Assembly (NCBI GenBank): GCA_037126765.1 | Contig: JBBCBC010000017.1 | Location: 19,211,916 to 19,275,915, forward strand | DNA length: 64,000 bases | Direction: 5' to 3' | Source of the DNA: Stenogyne calaminthoides | Taxonomy: Eukaryota > Streptophyta > Magnoliopsida > Lamiales > Lamiaceae | Part shown: positions 35,699 through 47,800 of the stretch, piece by piece | Numbering within the stretch: the stretch's first letter is position 1 | Layout of the letters: every line of letters begins with the position of its first letter | Program-made: the position numbers and the translations under genes | Notes under the pieces: generated by a model | The model's database searches: none | Told to the model about the DNA's origin: nothing | What the model saw: only the letters and a program-made list of their open reading frames with translations

Positions 35699-36010
35699 CA
35701 CTACAAAAAAGACGGGGTTCAACGACGGTTTTAGCGACGATTTTATACAGCGTAGCAACGACTTTGGCAATGGTGTTTTGACCGTCGGGAAAATGAGGGT
35801 CGCTAAGATTTAGCTACGGTTATTTCATAACCGTCGCTATCTAGCGACGGTTTATAACCATTGCTAGATAGCGATGACTTTGTTTATAACTAACTTCCGT
35901 CGCTAACTGGGTCAGAATAATCGTTGCCAAAGTCGTCGAAAAGGTAGCGACGATTTAACGACGACTAACTTCCGTCGCTATTAGCGACCGTTGTTTTTCG
36001 TCGCTATATA
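35699..36010. repeat. CACTA 2 left subterminal repeats
   Basis: Many AGCGACGGTT / AACCGTCGCTA words in both orientations within 300 bp of the end, mirrored at 46985-47314. Confidence 0.85.
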
Positions 36011-36449
36011 GTGAATTTTCAAAAAAAAAATGGTTCGCAGTGGTTCAACTCGCCCAGGGGGGGCCGGGTGAGCACCAAACCACCCGAACCATGGACCATG
36101 TCGAACCCAACCACCAAGCATCTCATATATAAGCTTCCAAGCCTCCCAATTAATTGAGGCAATTATTCGCTCCCATGGGGGACCGAACACGGGACCTTGG
36201 GCACCTGAGTGGGGATCAATTCCCTCGGGCACTTACTTTCTTGCTTTTACTTAATGAAATTAATTCTATATGTCCTAAAAATTTTTTTTTTAAACAATAT
36301 TTTAAAAAATTCTTTATTTCAATTATCTTCTTATTTATTAATTTAATCACATTTTTATATAATAATTTTTTATATAAATTAAAATTAAAATTATATTATA
36401 TTATATTAAATGTATATTTTTTACTTGTTTTTTTTTAAAAAATATTATA
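36011..36449. other. CACTA 2 interior, no gene recognised
   Basis: A moderately GC-rich block (36030-36235) followed by AT-rich DNA. The GC block has open frames on both strands but no recognisable motif. Confidence 0.45.
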
Positions 36450-36825
36450 CATTTCTATCTAAACAAGTAATATTTTTCCTTCTAAACAAGTAATACTTCT
36501 CTATCTAAATAAGTAATATTTTTCTATTTAAACAAGTAATACATTTCATCTAATCAAGTTATACTTTTCTATTTAAACAAGTAATATTTTTCTATTTAAA
36601 CAAGTAATACTTTTCTATATAAACAAATAATACTTTTCTATTTAAACAAGTTATATTTACTTTTCTATATAAACAAGTAATACTATCTATGTAAACAAGT
36701 AATGCTTTTCTATTTAAACAAGTTATATATACTTTTTTATCTAAACAAGAAATACTATCTATGTAACCAAGTAATACTTTTCTATCTAAACAAGTTATAT
36801 ATACTTTTCTATATAAACAAGTAAT
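36450..36825. repeat. minisatellite, ~23-bp unit, left of Copia 2
   Basis: Repeats of CTATCTAAACAAGTAATACTTTT with variation (CTATTT, CTATAT, CTATGTAA). The same array continues at 44103-44290 on the other side of Copia 2, so the retrotransposon landed inside it. Confidence 0.9.
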
Positions 36826-38647
36826 TGTTGGGGTTATACGTGAAAGTATATTTTTACTTTGTATAACCTATGTATTAAACACTTATTTACTGAAATAAAT
36901 TATTTATCACTGTTGCTTTAAATATGATTGAATGTTATATATATTTATTGCAAACCGTTTGTAGCAAGCGTTACATTGTAGTTAACGTGGTGATACCAGA
37001 TCACAGAAGATCACGTTAACAGTTCCTTGTATACGAGTGCGTGTTTCACAACTTAGATAGATCCGAACAATCTTTTGTTAGAAGTTGATGTGTAAGGCTC
37101 ATATTGGCTTGTCTTGACCAAGGGATTACACTAGTGCATTCGATGCGCTGAAGCGGACCTATAGAGAGGATAAACTCATTCGCACTGACTTAAGGGATGA
37201 AGAGTTAGACCTCAATGGTTGTTGATTTCTTAATCTCTGTCACTTAATAAGGATTGTGTGCGATTAGTAGTTATTGCTTTGACTTATAAATGGGAAGAGA
37301 ATCATTGTGACTTCGATACCCTATATCTTGGGCAATAATATTAATTGCACGACAGTTGCTAAATTAATACAGAGAATCGTGTGCTTGCAAAAGTCTTGCT
37401 TGATTGGTCCCCTTGGTGGGCCCGAAACCTTTATCATACCAAATCTTTCAAGTAGAATTAATTTTCCGGTATGGATAATAAAGCTGGGATGTCCTTACTC
37501 CAAGAATAAAGATATTAATTAATATAAAGCTTTTCAGTGGCTTAATTAATTAATGGACTAAATAATCTTAGACACGGGAAATAATAACCGGGAGTCATAT
37601 TACCGTAATATGGGTTATGATTGGATAGTGCAATATTAATTAATATTAATGGGCTGAAATATATTGTGGCTCAATATTGAAATTCAGAGGTCCATTGGAA
37701 GGTCCATCTTAATTCTCCTAAAGGCCCCTCAAGTAGCCCAATAAATAAAATGTGTTTAAAATAAAATAAATTTATTGTTGCAATATTTCCTCAATTTTTC
37801 AAAAATAATTAAAGAAAAGAGGGAGAAGATTTTTCTTTAAAAGATTTTATTGAAAAGAGATAATGTATTCTTGGAATACAAGATTATCCCATAAATTCAA
37901 GAAAACTCCCATTTGGTTTCTTTAATAGGGAAATTTTCGAAAATAATAAGTAAGAAAGAGAAGAAAGATTTTCTTGATTTTCTTGGAAAGATTTTATGGA
38001 AGATATGTATTCTTGGAATACAAGAATATCTCATAAATTCAAGAAAGATCCAATCTTGCAAATCTTCTTGAAAGTTTTCGAAAAAAATAGGCCAAATAAG
38101 GGTTTGAGAGTTTTGTGGAAAAATACACATGGAAAGAAGAATATATTGGATATATTCAAGATTTCTTGAAGATCTAGAAAAGATCTTTCCTAGCCCTAAT
38201 TGTGCCCAATATTTTTTAGACCCCTCCTCTTATATATAGGGGATGAATTTTTCATCTCCAACTAGTGTTCCATGCATTGGAAATATTATAAATCCACAAA
38301 GGTGGTGCAACAATATTTTTATTTTCCTTGTTTTATAAATCGTTCATCGGAGAACCTTCCACCGGGGTTTTTGGACGAGGACTTGGGAATACTTGAGAAG
38401 GACTTTTGGTGGGTATCCAGATACTTGATCATGTCTGTCTCAGATCGTCTCTCCAACGGGTACGTTTACGTAAACTCCTAGAAATTCCGCATGCTAGGAT
38501 CTTTTACGTGAAATATTATTTGCATGTTGTTGTTGGATTAATTATTATTTGAATTCACTTAGGTAAATTCAAGCTAGTAATAATTGTTAATTTAAATTTG
38601 TGTTTATGAGGTCATCCCGATAGATCCTGGCATATGTTATCCCAACA
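36826..38647 (+). repeat. 5' LTR of Copia 2
   Basis: 1822 bp, TGTTGGGGTTATACG..TTATCCCAACA. Same family as the LTRs at 10907, 14302 and 54672. Confidence 0.88.
38231..38238 (+). promoter_or_regulatory. TATA box of Copia 2 LTR
   Basis: TATATATA followed by GGGGATG, at the conserved position in this LTR family. Confidence 0.6.
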
Positions 38648-38649
38648 AC

Positions 38650-38661
38650 TTGTATCAGAGC
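38650..38661 (+). promoter_or_regulatory. primer-binding site of Copia 2
   Basis: TTGTATCAGAGC, one base from the usual TGGTATCAGAGC, three bases after the LTR end. It is followed by CCTGGTTCGGG and GCTCTGATA, which could form a hairpin. Confidence 0.75.
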
Positions 38662-40109
38662 CCTGGTTCGGGCTCTGATATTTTAAATTGTAATTTAAAT
38701 TGTTGTTCATTAAAATTGAAATTGGATAGTAGAACAGTTAGATCTGTTTTGCAGGTATCCAATTGTCATGGTAATTTAATGTGCTTATTTACATGAAAAT
38801 AAATTGTTGGTTTTTGATTCGATTCGTTCGGATTCGTTTTGCCTCATGAGAAAATCCACGAGTAGATTATGATTTATTTGATTTGATCAATGTAATAGAC
38901 TAGTCTAGATCTAGGTTTATTTATTTTTCCGTAAATAAATTGTAACCGATCGCGGAACGGGAAGACGGAGACGATGAAGTTAAAGACGGACGCCCGAAAG
39001 TGCCCCGACGCACGCGAGCGGAGACGAGGACCAGGCTTAACGCTTAAGAACCGCGCGATCGCTGTGCGGACGCGACGGGTATATATCGAAGACCAGACGC
39101 TTAGGTCGGGGCGCGGTTGCACGCCGGTTGTACGGGGCGCTACGGGCGAGGCGCAGGCGCCGAAATGTATGACGACGGGGGGACCTTTGACGTGAACACG
39201 TTCGGGCGACAAGCCATGGCGGTGTGGGCGACGGGGCGGGATGGCTTTATCCGACCGGGGCATTTTTCCTAGGCGCATGATCGGTTCCGGTCGTGAGCTA
39301 TCATTTTTTTGACGCCGCCCTAACCCAAAAACCGAGGACGCTTTTAAAGAATTTTTAACAATTCAATGGAGCTTTTTCAGACGAACGATGAAAGCAAAAA
39401 GATGGGATTTATTTTCTCAAGATCAAGATTTGATTTAAACCATGACAAATTGGATATATGTGCCCAACGTGATTTATTTAATCTTGATGCTTGGTTTTAA
39501 ATTCGTGCAATTTTATTTGTTAAATGTGTTTGCATGATTTAGAATTGTCTAAAAGAAAATCTCACTTTCAAAAATTACTAAGTATGTATTGTTGACAAAT
39601 TTTATTCCGGATAATAAAATTTCGTCAAATTGACCTCCATGATTTATTTATTTGTGAATTATTTTAGAGAAATTTCCACCACGGAACGGCCCGAAAGATG
39701 GTTTTCACATGAATAAATTCCCAAAAGGATGATTGTGAATTATTATCGATTGGCGATTTATGACCCTCCCACGAGGGTCGCTTCAAAGCAAAGTAATAAT
39801 TATGTATTTAATCATGGTTATTACTTAGGTATAAAATTGATATGCATATACTTCCCAAGTCCCCCGCTAATTTTATATTGTTCAAGTGGAGCCACTATTA
39901 ATTTTGAATTAAAGGTTTGTAAATCGTTCTTGTTTGTAACCTGCTTGAATGTGTTTAAATAGTCAGTTCACCCCACGTGACCTATTTAAACTGTTTTGAA
40001 ATGTCGGCTGATGCATGTTCATATTGTTTTGAGATTTTGATATGAACAATGTGATCGAATAGTGTGATAATTTTGTGCTTACACAAATTGTTATTTATTT
40101 CAGTTCAGC
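38662..40109 (+). other. untranslated leader of Copia 2
   Basis: Contains a strongly GC/CpG-rich block (about 38945-39300) within AT-rich DNA. Open frames in the block run on both strands without motifs. The 3' half resembles 60550-61260 of Copia 3 in reverse. Confidence 0.6.
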
Positions 40110-43100
40110 ATGTCGCAACCTTTTAATCCACTGTATTCTATACTTAAAGACCATCAATTAACTGGTGAAAACTATGTTGATTGGAAACGTAAACTGATGA
40201 TTGTCCTCACTGCACAAAAACACAAGTGGGTCCTTGATACTCCAAAACCGGATGAGTCAACTGGCTAGTCGAGTAAAGCGGAAAAGAAGAAACATGAGGA
40301 CTGGGAGCATTGCAATGATATGGCTAAGTATACCATCCTGGCATCTATGTCGGATGTGTTTCAACACCAACACCAAAAATTTGCAATTGCTGCGGAAATC
40401 ATGGAAAATCTTAAGAAGATGTTCCAACATCAGAACCGCACGTCTCGTCAGATCACCTTGCGAGAAATGCTTTCATTTAAAATGGTGGAGGGCACGCCCG
40501 TAAGGGACCATGTCCTCAAGATGATGGCTCATCTGAATAAACTTGAGGTTTTGGGTGCAGATTACGATCTAGAGACTCAGATTGATTTGGTGCTTCACTC
40601 TCTGCCTAAAAGTTTTGAACATTTTAAGTTGAACTATAAGATGAATAATCAGAAGTTCTCGCTAGCTGACTTGTTGCAAGCTTTGGTCTCGGCAGAGACG
40701 TTGATGGGACACCAAACTCAAGCTTTGGTGGCAAGTGGACCATCTTCATCTTCTAGGCCAAAGGAAGGTAAGAAGAAGAGGAAGGCCAAAGGCCAAAAGC
40801 AGTCAAACTCAATTGTTGCCAAGGGCAAGAGTAAGAAGAGGGAGGCTGGGGGTGTCAAGAAGGATCCAAAGGGGAAGTGTTTCAACTGCGGTGAAAAGGG
40901 ACATTGGAGGTCTGCCTGTTCCAAACCAAAGCGAAATGGAAAGAAAGGTAATTCTCACGCACTAGTTGTTGAAACTTGTTTAACGGCGTATGCTACCCAC
41001 TCGTGGGTAATGGATACGGGATCCACTGATCATGTTTGTTTCACATTACAGGGGTTCAAACTGACCTGGCAACTTAGTGGGAGTGAGGTCCTCATCACAC
41101 TGGGCGATGCTACGAGAGTAGCAGCTGAAGCAGTGGGAGATGTGCACTTGTCTTTTGAAGACAAGACTTTAGTTTTAAGAGATGTTCTTTAGTTTCCAGT
41201 TTTTCGCAAAAACCTTATTTCAGTTTCTAAACTTATTAATGATGGATATTCTGTTCATTTTTCTAAGCAAGTTACTGTTTACCGTAACGATGTGTTTATC
41301 TTTCATGGAACATTACGGAACAATCTTTATACCATTAATTGTGCACACCACTCACAAAATGCATCTTATAACACATCGACTGTTTCATGCAATAAGAGAA
41401 AACGTTCAGAAAACATGAACGAGACACTTCTATGGCATCTAAGACTAGGTCATATTAATCTAAATAGGATCCAAAGGTTGGTGAAAGATGGTTCGCTGTT
41501 CGACCTACAGTTAGAACCACTTCCAACTTGCGAATCATGTTTAGAGGGTAAAATGACCAAGAGGGCATTTGGAGCCAAGGGGAATAGAGCCACAGAAGTG
41601 TTGCAAATCATTCACACTGACGTATGTGGTCCAATGTCAACCAAAGCTAGAGGTGATTATGAGTATTTCGTGACTTTCATCGATGATTACTCAAGGTTCG
41701 GGTACATTTTCCTGATGAAACACAAATCGGAAACCTTTGATAAATTTAAAGAGTTCAAAGCCGAAGTGGAGAATCATAGGGAAAAGCGTATCAAGTTTCT
41801 ACGATTTGATATTGGAGGCGAATACCTCAGCGATGAGTTTTTGAACTACCTGTCAGACGAGGGCATTGTTTCCCAGTTGACTGCACCCGGAACCCCTCAA
41901 CAAAATGGGGTTGCAGAACGAAGAAACTGAACACTCTTAGAAATGGTCAGATCCATGATGAGTTATTCAGATCTACCCAAGTCATTTTGGGGTCATGCCT
42001 TGGAAACAGCGGCTTACGTTCTGAATCTGGTGCCATCCAAATCGGTTCCCAAAACTCCTAAAGAGTTGTGGACCGGGCGCAAGCCTAGTCTGAGACATCT
42101 CAGAATTTGGGGGTGTTCGGCATACGTGCTAGAAAAGGAAACCGATAAGTTGGATGCACGTTCGGAACTAAGGTTGTTTATAGGATACCCCATGGGAACG
42201 AAAGGGTGCATGTATATGGTCCCGAAGATCAAAATGTGGTAATAAGTACATACTTTAGATTTTTGGAAGAAGACTTTATGAACAATCGAAAGCCCAAAAG
42301 TGAGATTACCTTAAATGAAATAAGAGGGCAAACTCCTATACCAACTATACAAGTTGATATACCAAGCGTCACACAGACACAACCGGAACCTCGTCGTAGT
42401 GGGAGGGTTGTCCGACAACCTGAGAGATTCATGGGGATAGGAGAATCTTTGGATTTGGTCCTCGGGGAAAGTGAATCCCCCTGGTCCTACAAGGAGGCGG
42501 TCCAAGATAAGGATTCAGAATCCTGGCAAACTGCGATGAAAGCCGAGATGGGCTCAATGGATCATAATCAGCTAGTTGAACCACCCAGTGGGGTAAAACC
42601 CATTGGATGCAAGTGGGTCTACAAGAGGAAAAGAGGACCGGACAGGAAGGTGGAAACCTTCAAAGCTAGGCTTGTGGCAAAGGGATACACTCAGAAAGAG
42701 GGTATCGATTATGAAGAAACCTTTTCGCCTGTGGCCATGCTTAAGTCCATCGGTATTCTCTTGGCAATACCTGCGCATCTAGATTTTGAGATCTGGCAAA
42801 TGGATGTCAAGACAACTTTCCTTAACGGGAGTCTTGACGAGGAAATCTATATGCAACAGCCCAAAGGTTTCATCGAAAAAGGCCAAGAACATCTTGTGTG
42901 CAAGCTCAAGAAGTCCATTTATGGACTGAAACAAGCATCTTGGGCTTGGAACCAATGTTTTGATCATGTAATCAAATCTTATGGGTTTGATCAAAATGAT
43001 TTCGAGAGTTGTGTTTATAAGAAGTGTGACGGAACTGCTTTGGTATTCCTAGTATTATACGTAGACGATATTCTGCTCATCGGAAACGATGTAAAGGTTT

Positions 43101-44085
43101 TGTCGGGGCGTAAAAAGTATGGTCACAAAAAGCAGTTTGATATGAAGGACTTAGGAGAAAGCCGGTCATATTCTTGGGATCAAGATCACTCGAGATCGAA
43201 AGAAGAGAATGATCGGCTTATCGCAAGCTTCATACATAGATACCGTTTTGAAGCGTTTCAACATGCAAGATTCCAAGAAGGGTTTTGTACCTTCTGAACG
43301 CGGAATCCATCTATCGAAGACATGTGTCCCCTAAGACACAAAGGGATATTGATGACATGAGAGGGATTCCTTATGCGTCGGCAGTAGGAAGTCTCATGTA
43401 TGCAATGTTGTGTACGAGACCGAATATTTGCTACGTCGTAGGCATGGTAGCAAGATATCATAGTAATCCCGGAAATCAACATTGGACTGCTATTAAGAAC
43501 ATTCTGAAGTATCTGAAAAGAACTCAAGATAGAATGTTGGTTTATCAGTCAAACGGTTTATTTCCAGTGGGATACACGGACTCAAATTTTCAATCAGACC
43601 TAGACTCCAAAAAATCTACATCGGGTAGTGTGTTTTGTCTGGGGGGAGGAGCTGTAACATGGAGAAGCGTTAAGCAGAAATGCATCGCCGATTCTACCAT
43701 GGAAGCGAATATGTAGGCTAACAGAAAAGCGTGAAAAGAAGCGGTGTGGCTCAAGAACTTCCTAGTGGACTTGGACGTTGTTCCGAATTTGCCCAGCACC
43801 ATCACGATCTTTTGTGATAATGCCGGAGCAATTGCAAATTCAAGGGAACCGAGAGCCCACAAGGCCAGCAAACACATTGAAAGGAAATACCATCTTATAC
43901 GAGAAATCGTTAAGAGAGGAGATATAGAGGTGGCAAAGATCGCGTCGGAAGACAACCTAGCTGATCCATTCACAAAGGGTCTCGCCTCGCTTAACATTCG
44001 AAAGACATGTGGAAGGAATGAGTGTCAAGAGCGTTGTCAATCTGCTTTGAGTATAAGTGGGAGAAAAGTTATTAGGTTGATGTAG
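40110..44085 (+). pseudogene. Copia 2 gag-pol polyprotein, broken
   Basis: Starts MSQPFNPLYSILKDHQLTGE at 40110. Gag has a CCHC zinc knuckle (CFNCGEKGHWRSAC, ~40880). Protease has DTGSTDHVC (~41010). GAG-pre-integrase reads LLWHLRLGHINLNRI and CESCLEGK. Integrase shows IIHTDVCGPM, LRFDIGGEYLS and NGVAERRN, so Asp, Asp, Glu are all kept. Reverse transcriptase has GCKWVYKRKRG, DVKTTFLNG and the catalytic YVDD (~43060). RNase H has SKHIERKYHLIREIV and ADPFTKGL. In-frame stops lie near 40266, 41190 and 41928; frameshifts near 42205 and 43160; another stop near 43716. Normally one polyprotein of ~1300 residues. Confidence 0.93.
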
Positions 44086-44102
44086 GTGACATTAGATGTC
44101 AC

Positions 44103-44290
44103 CAGATAATACTTTTCTGTCTAAACAAGTAATACTTTTGTATCTAAACAAGTAATACTATCTATGTAAACAAGTAATACTTTTCAATCTAAACAAGTAA
44201 TACTCTTCTATCTAAACAAGTAATACTATCTATGTAAACAAGTAATATTTTTTAATCTAAACAAGTAATACTTTTCTATCTAAACAATTA
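44103..44290. repeat. minisatellite, right of Copia 2
   Basis: Continuation of the CTATCTAAACAAGTAATACTTTT array interrupted by Copia 2. Confidence 0.9.
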
Positions 44291-44559
44291 ACACTTGAAT
44301 CTAAAAAAATGACAAATATAATATACATAAATAAACATTATACATAAACGATATATAAACAATAAACATTATACATATATAAACAAGAAAAAAAAAACAG
44401 AGTTTCATAAACGATCGGGATAATAATTATCCCCATCATCCCCCAAATTAGTAGTAAAAAGAAAATTTTCGATCGAAGTTTAGTATTTTATTTCGCACCG
44501 GCCACCACCGCCATCTTCAACCCGCCACGCCATCGCCGCCACCACCACCGCTGCCATCA

Positions 44560-46181
44560 CCACGATCACGCCCTGCGATCACGACCACCACCGATCACGC
44601 CCACCACCATCACCGCCACCACGACCAATGACCAGGCCACCACTGCCACCACCACGATCACCACCGCCACCATCCTTGAAATTAATGTTGTCGAGAAAAC
44701 AATCCGGTGAGCAACCCATTTGAACGGCAGGCGGTCTGCAAGTCGCTTCCGCCGATTTTTTTCTTCTCTCGAGTTCGCCGCCACCGCTTCTAATTTATTC
44801 AAATTGCCCGTCATGGGCGGCCGCGATGTCAAGTAATGTAGGTCCGAGATAAAGTAGGTTGCCTCTCCGCTGATCATGGCGAAGACAAATTTACCATACC
44901 CGAGAACCCGCTGTCTATTGATGCCGGCCTCCTCCACATAGATCTAATTCAAATTAATTGGAGGAACTGGTGGATTTGAACCTGACGGTTCACCCACCTG
45001 GGCTTGGCTGGCAGCTTCGATCCTATCTCGCACCGCTCTCTGTAAAAATTAAATATTATAATTAAGATCATGTGTAATATATAATTATGAAATACAACAT
45101 TAATTACTTACGTGCACATGGGTGTTGTGGCTGTAAGTGGAGGTCCTCGTCTCCTCTTCGTAGGGGTGGCCGAGTGCAAGAGTCTCAAGAGCGTTTAGAG
45201 GGCGTCCGAGCCGTAGCTCCTATAAAAAAAATAAAAATATTAATATTAATTATGAACTTAATTATTGTACAATTAAATAAATTAATTACTTACTTCCGCC
45301 ATGCGGTGCTCCAAAATTGACAGAGTTTCGGCTTTGTGCACAGCGACGCCCCCATCCCCTCCTTGCTGGCTCAGGCGATTTTGGCGATTCTTTCGGCAGA
45401 TCTCATGGTATGCGGGATCGCTCCAACCAGCCACAATCGACTCCCACACGCCCGGGTCCAGGTCATCCGTCATATCCAACCCTTCATCCCTCCACCCGGC
45501 ATGCCACTTGTAAAGCATGTCCTTGTACCGGGCTTGGACAAGCTTACATAATGGCCTGTAGAAATCGTCTGGTGTCATACCATCCTCCCACTTCGTCTGT
45601 TTCTTCATTTCATTAACACAAACTTTATTAAATTTATATATAACAATATATATTATATATTAAATTAAAATAAGTAATCAATTATTATACGTACCCTAAA
45701 CTCGTCGAAGTAGAGTTGGCGTTGTTCTTCAGACACGCCTCTCCAAATGTGGGCCCCCATTGCAATTCTAACTCGCAAGATGGAGTTGGTGGCTATAGTG
45801 GAAGCCTCATGACCGGGTATGATGTTGAAACATATTAAAAAAATAATAAGCATAATTAAAAATTAATTTTATAATTATTAAACAAATTAATAAGTAAGTG
45901 AAAATTATAACTTACTTTCCCTGGCTCAGATCGATCGCCAATCGAGCAGTGGGAGCTGAGCCACGATGAACACAGGCCGAGCCTGAGCTCGGCCCCGCTG
46001 GAGATGACCCTATCGGGGGCGGTTGCTGCGAGCTGGACCCGCCTCTACCGGATGAGTTCAGGTTCACCATCGGTCACAGAACCCTCTTCTTTCTGGTGCT
46101 CAAAGGAATGGACCCGTCACCCCGACCACCACCTCTGCTTCGACCATTCCCGCTGCCACGTCCACCTTGACTAGTACTCAT
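44560..46181 (-). pseudogene. CACTA TNP1-like transposase gene (Transposase_24 family)
   Basis: Exon-like blocks on the - strand: 45916-46181 (starts MSTSQGGRGSGNGRSRGGG), ~45695-45805 (RVRIAMGAHIWRGVSEEQR), 45294-45602 (KWEDGMTPDDFYRPLCKLV, then VWESIVAGWSDPAYHEICRK), 45112-45219 (LRLGRPLNALETLALGHPY) and from 45039 down (VRDRIEAASQAQ; NRQRVLGYGKF). Borders look like GTAAGT donors and AG acceptors. WESIVAGWSDPAYHEICRKN is the hallmark of the plant Ptta/En/Spm transposase family, which binds element ends. A TGA at 46074-46076 and a TAG near 44943 interrupt it. Confidence 0.8.
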
Positions 46182-46725
46182 CTGCATTATATAAAACAAA
46201 TTCATTATATTTCTTAATAATAATTTAATTAAACAACCAGCAAATTTTGACAGAGTCTCGACTGTATTATATATACTCATCTTCTAGTCAACCAACAAAT
46301 TTCAATTCTAATTAATTCTCAATACATTGACTAACAATCTAACAAATCAAATAATTTGACATAAATTAATTAATTTAAATAATTGATTAAAATCGCACCT
46401 AAATTTCGATAGAATTCCGACTGTATTATTATATATTCATCCTAGTCAACCATCAATCAAACAATTCTAACCAAATTAACATATATATATATATATATGT
46501 ATATATATATCACATAATTATAAAACAATTCTATCCATTCTAGTCAACCATCAATCTAACAATTCTAATCATTCTAGTCAACCATCAATCTAAACAATTC
46601 TAACCATTATATCCATATATTTATATATATATCACATAATTATAAAATATCCTAATCAACCAAACTAATCTAACATGCATATACGTAATTGAAATAAATA
46701 TGCGTAATTGACTAATTAAACTAAA

Positions 46726-46771
<46 letters not shown>

Positions 46772-46984
46772 GCACGAACGAGAAAATAAACGGTAAAAAT
46801 TTAGAAAAAACACCGTCAAAAGGAAGAATACTGACGATAATGAAAGTGAACCACGTGCAATCAATGCTTAGGACTCTGCGACAAGGAAACGAGAAGTCGT
46901 CATTTACTTTTATGAGGATTTATCTATATCGGAAAAAAAACCGGCGTCAATGTTGAACTTGCAGGTTATATAATTGAAATTTAG
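46182..46984. other. CACTA 2 interior, AT-rich, microsatellites
   Basis: AT-rich DNA with repeated ATTCTAGTCAACCATCAATC words (46430-46610), an AT run at ~46480-46510 and another at 46729-46768. No gene seen. Confidence 0.6.
46729..46768. repeat. (AT)n microsatellite
   Basis: About 40 bases of alternating AT. Confidence 0.95.
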
Positions 46985-47314
46985 CGATGGATACTTAATT
47001 TCCGTCGCTACGTTCAAAAAATCATCGCTAAACTCGGCTTTTGGGTCCGTGGGTCAAATGCCGAGATATTTCACTTGGTTCGGGTCCGACTTTAGCGACG
47101 GTTATATCCGTTGCTAAACGACCCAATTTGACCCGGTTCGAATATTCCGTCTCTAAACTGCCGCTAGTCTGTCGCTATTAGCGACGAATACCAAAATCGT
47201 CTCTAAATAAGGGGAGTTTGACCGTCTGACTTTATCCGTCACTAAAACGGTCGCAACCAGCGACGGTTGTATCCGTCGCTAAAATCCGTCGTTAAAACCC
47301 GCTTTTTTGTAGTG
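46985..47314. repeat. CACTA 2 right subterminal repeats
   Basis: TTTAGCGACGG / CCGTCGCTAAA words, mirrored copies of those at 35699-36010, ending in the terminal repeat. Confidence 0.85.
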
Positions 47315-47781
47315 AAACAAAACAAAATGCTGCATCTTTCTCAATACTATATTCAAGCCAATCATATTTTTCAAACGGCGTATACCTCCAACATCTCTTT
47401 GAGGGAAATCATTAGTTTTGGGTTGACAAGATTTCTTAAGAATATATGCTCTCCTCACTGCATTTATTTCATTTGGAGGATAATTAATTATGTTTATTCT
47501 TTTCCCCGGATCATGTGGAAGAAGTTCAACATCATATAACAATTCTTCCTCTTGTGATGGTTCACTAAAAGCATTTGAATGATCTAATTCCACACTATTT
47601 TCGTCAATTTGGGGGAAAGCAAGGATGAAGGGAACTCACCAACATTGGGAGGAACTTCATTATCACTTGGTGAAGAGCAAGAAGTTCCTTGAGATTTCAT
47701 TCTCTTAAACAAAAATTGTCGAAGATTGGGTTGTTTACCTATTGCCATTGATTTCTTTGATTTTGGTGTTTCGTCTCTCAT
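47315..47781 (-). pseudogene. hAT transposase, N-terminal part
   Basis: Start ATG at 47781 (MRDETPKSKKSMAIGKQPNL; the inner MAIGKQ may be the true start). Then come LLPHDPGKRINIINYPPN, VRRAYILKKSCQPK and DFPQRDVGG, the TTF-type zinc-finger region of MYM-type hAT transposases. A one-base frameshift near 47400 leads into KYDWLEYSIEKDAAFCFV, the family's conserved block, which is cut exactly by CACTA 2 and continues at 35698. Confidence 0.88.
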
Positions 47782-47800
47782 TTCCTAATTAAGATATACA

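Larger units (their letters stand above)
36826..44102 (+). mobile_element. Copia element 2, 3' LTR lost
   Basis: 5' LTR 36826-38647, primer-binding site, 1.4 kb leader, and the gag-protease-integrase-reverse transcriptase-RNase H order of Copia. Similarity to Copia 3 stops at GATGTCAC (44102), before the second polypurine tract and 3' LTR expected next, and the flanking minisatellite resumes. No TSD can therefore be scored. Confidence 0.88.
35699..47314 (-). mobile_element. CACTA element 2 with TNP1-like gene and nested Copia 2
   Basis: Terminal inverted repeats CACTACAAAAAAGACGGG (35699) and CCCGCTTTTTTGTAGTG (ending 47314) with the 3-bp TSD AAA on both sides (35696-35698 and 47315-47317). 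Subterminal regions are packed with TAGCGACGG words. It inserted in the hAT transposase gene: the codons for AFCFV (right) and CYLFK (left) become contiguous when the element and one TSD copy are ignored. It contains a TNP1-like pseudogene (44560-46181) and Copia 2 (36826-44102). Confidence 0.9.
33473..47800 (-). mobile_element. hAT element (MYM-type transposase) split by CACTA 2
   Basis: The left end CAGTAGGCGGACCCAGAAT resembles the terminal repeat of plant hAT elements (CAGGGGCGGA). The transposase gene is on the - strand in two parts, 47315-47781 (N-terminus) and 33615-35698 (rest), separated by CACTA 2. I could not find the matching right end (expected beyond ~47.8 kb) or an 8-bp TSD, so the outer boundary is approximate. 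Confidence 0.7.

Noticed and set aside
36450..36825. Regularly spaced repeats that look CRISPR-like
   Set aside because: Units are about 23 bp, adjoining and degenerate, with no unique spacers, in plant DNA; this is a minisatellite.
38874..39278. Open frames on both strands in a CpG-rich block
   Set aside because: The block is part of the Copia 2 leader, between primer-binding site and gag, and has no motif.
45301..45616. Three overlapping + strand open frames of 70-99 codons
   Set aside because: They are antisense shadows of the TNP1-like exon, whose transposase signature is on the - strand.
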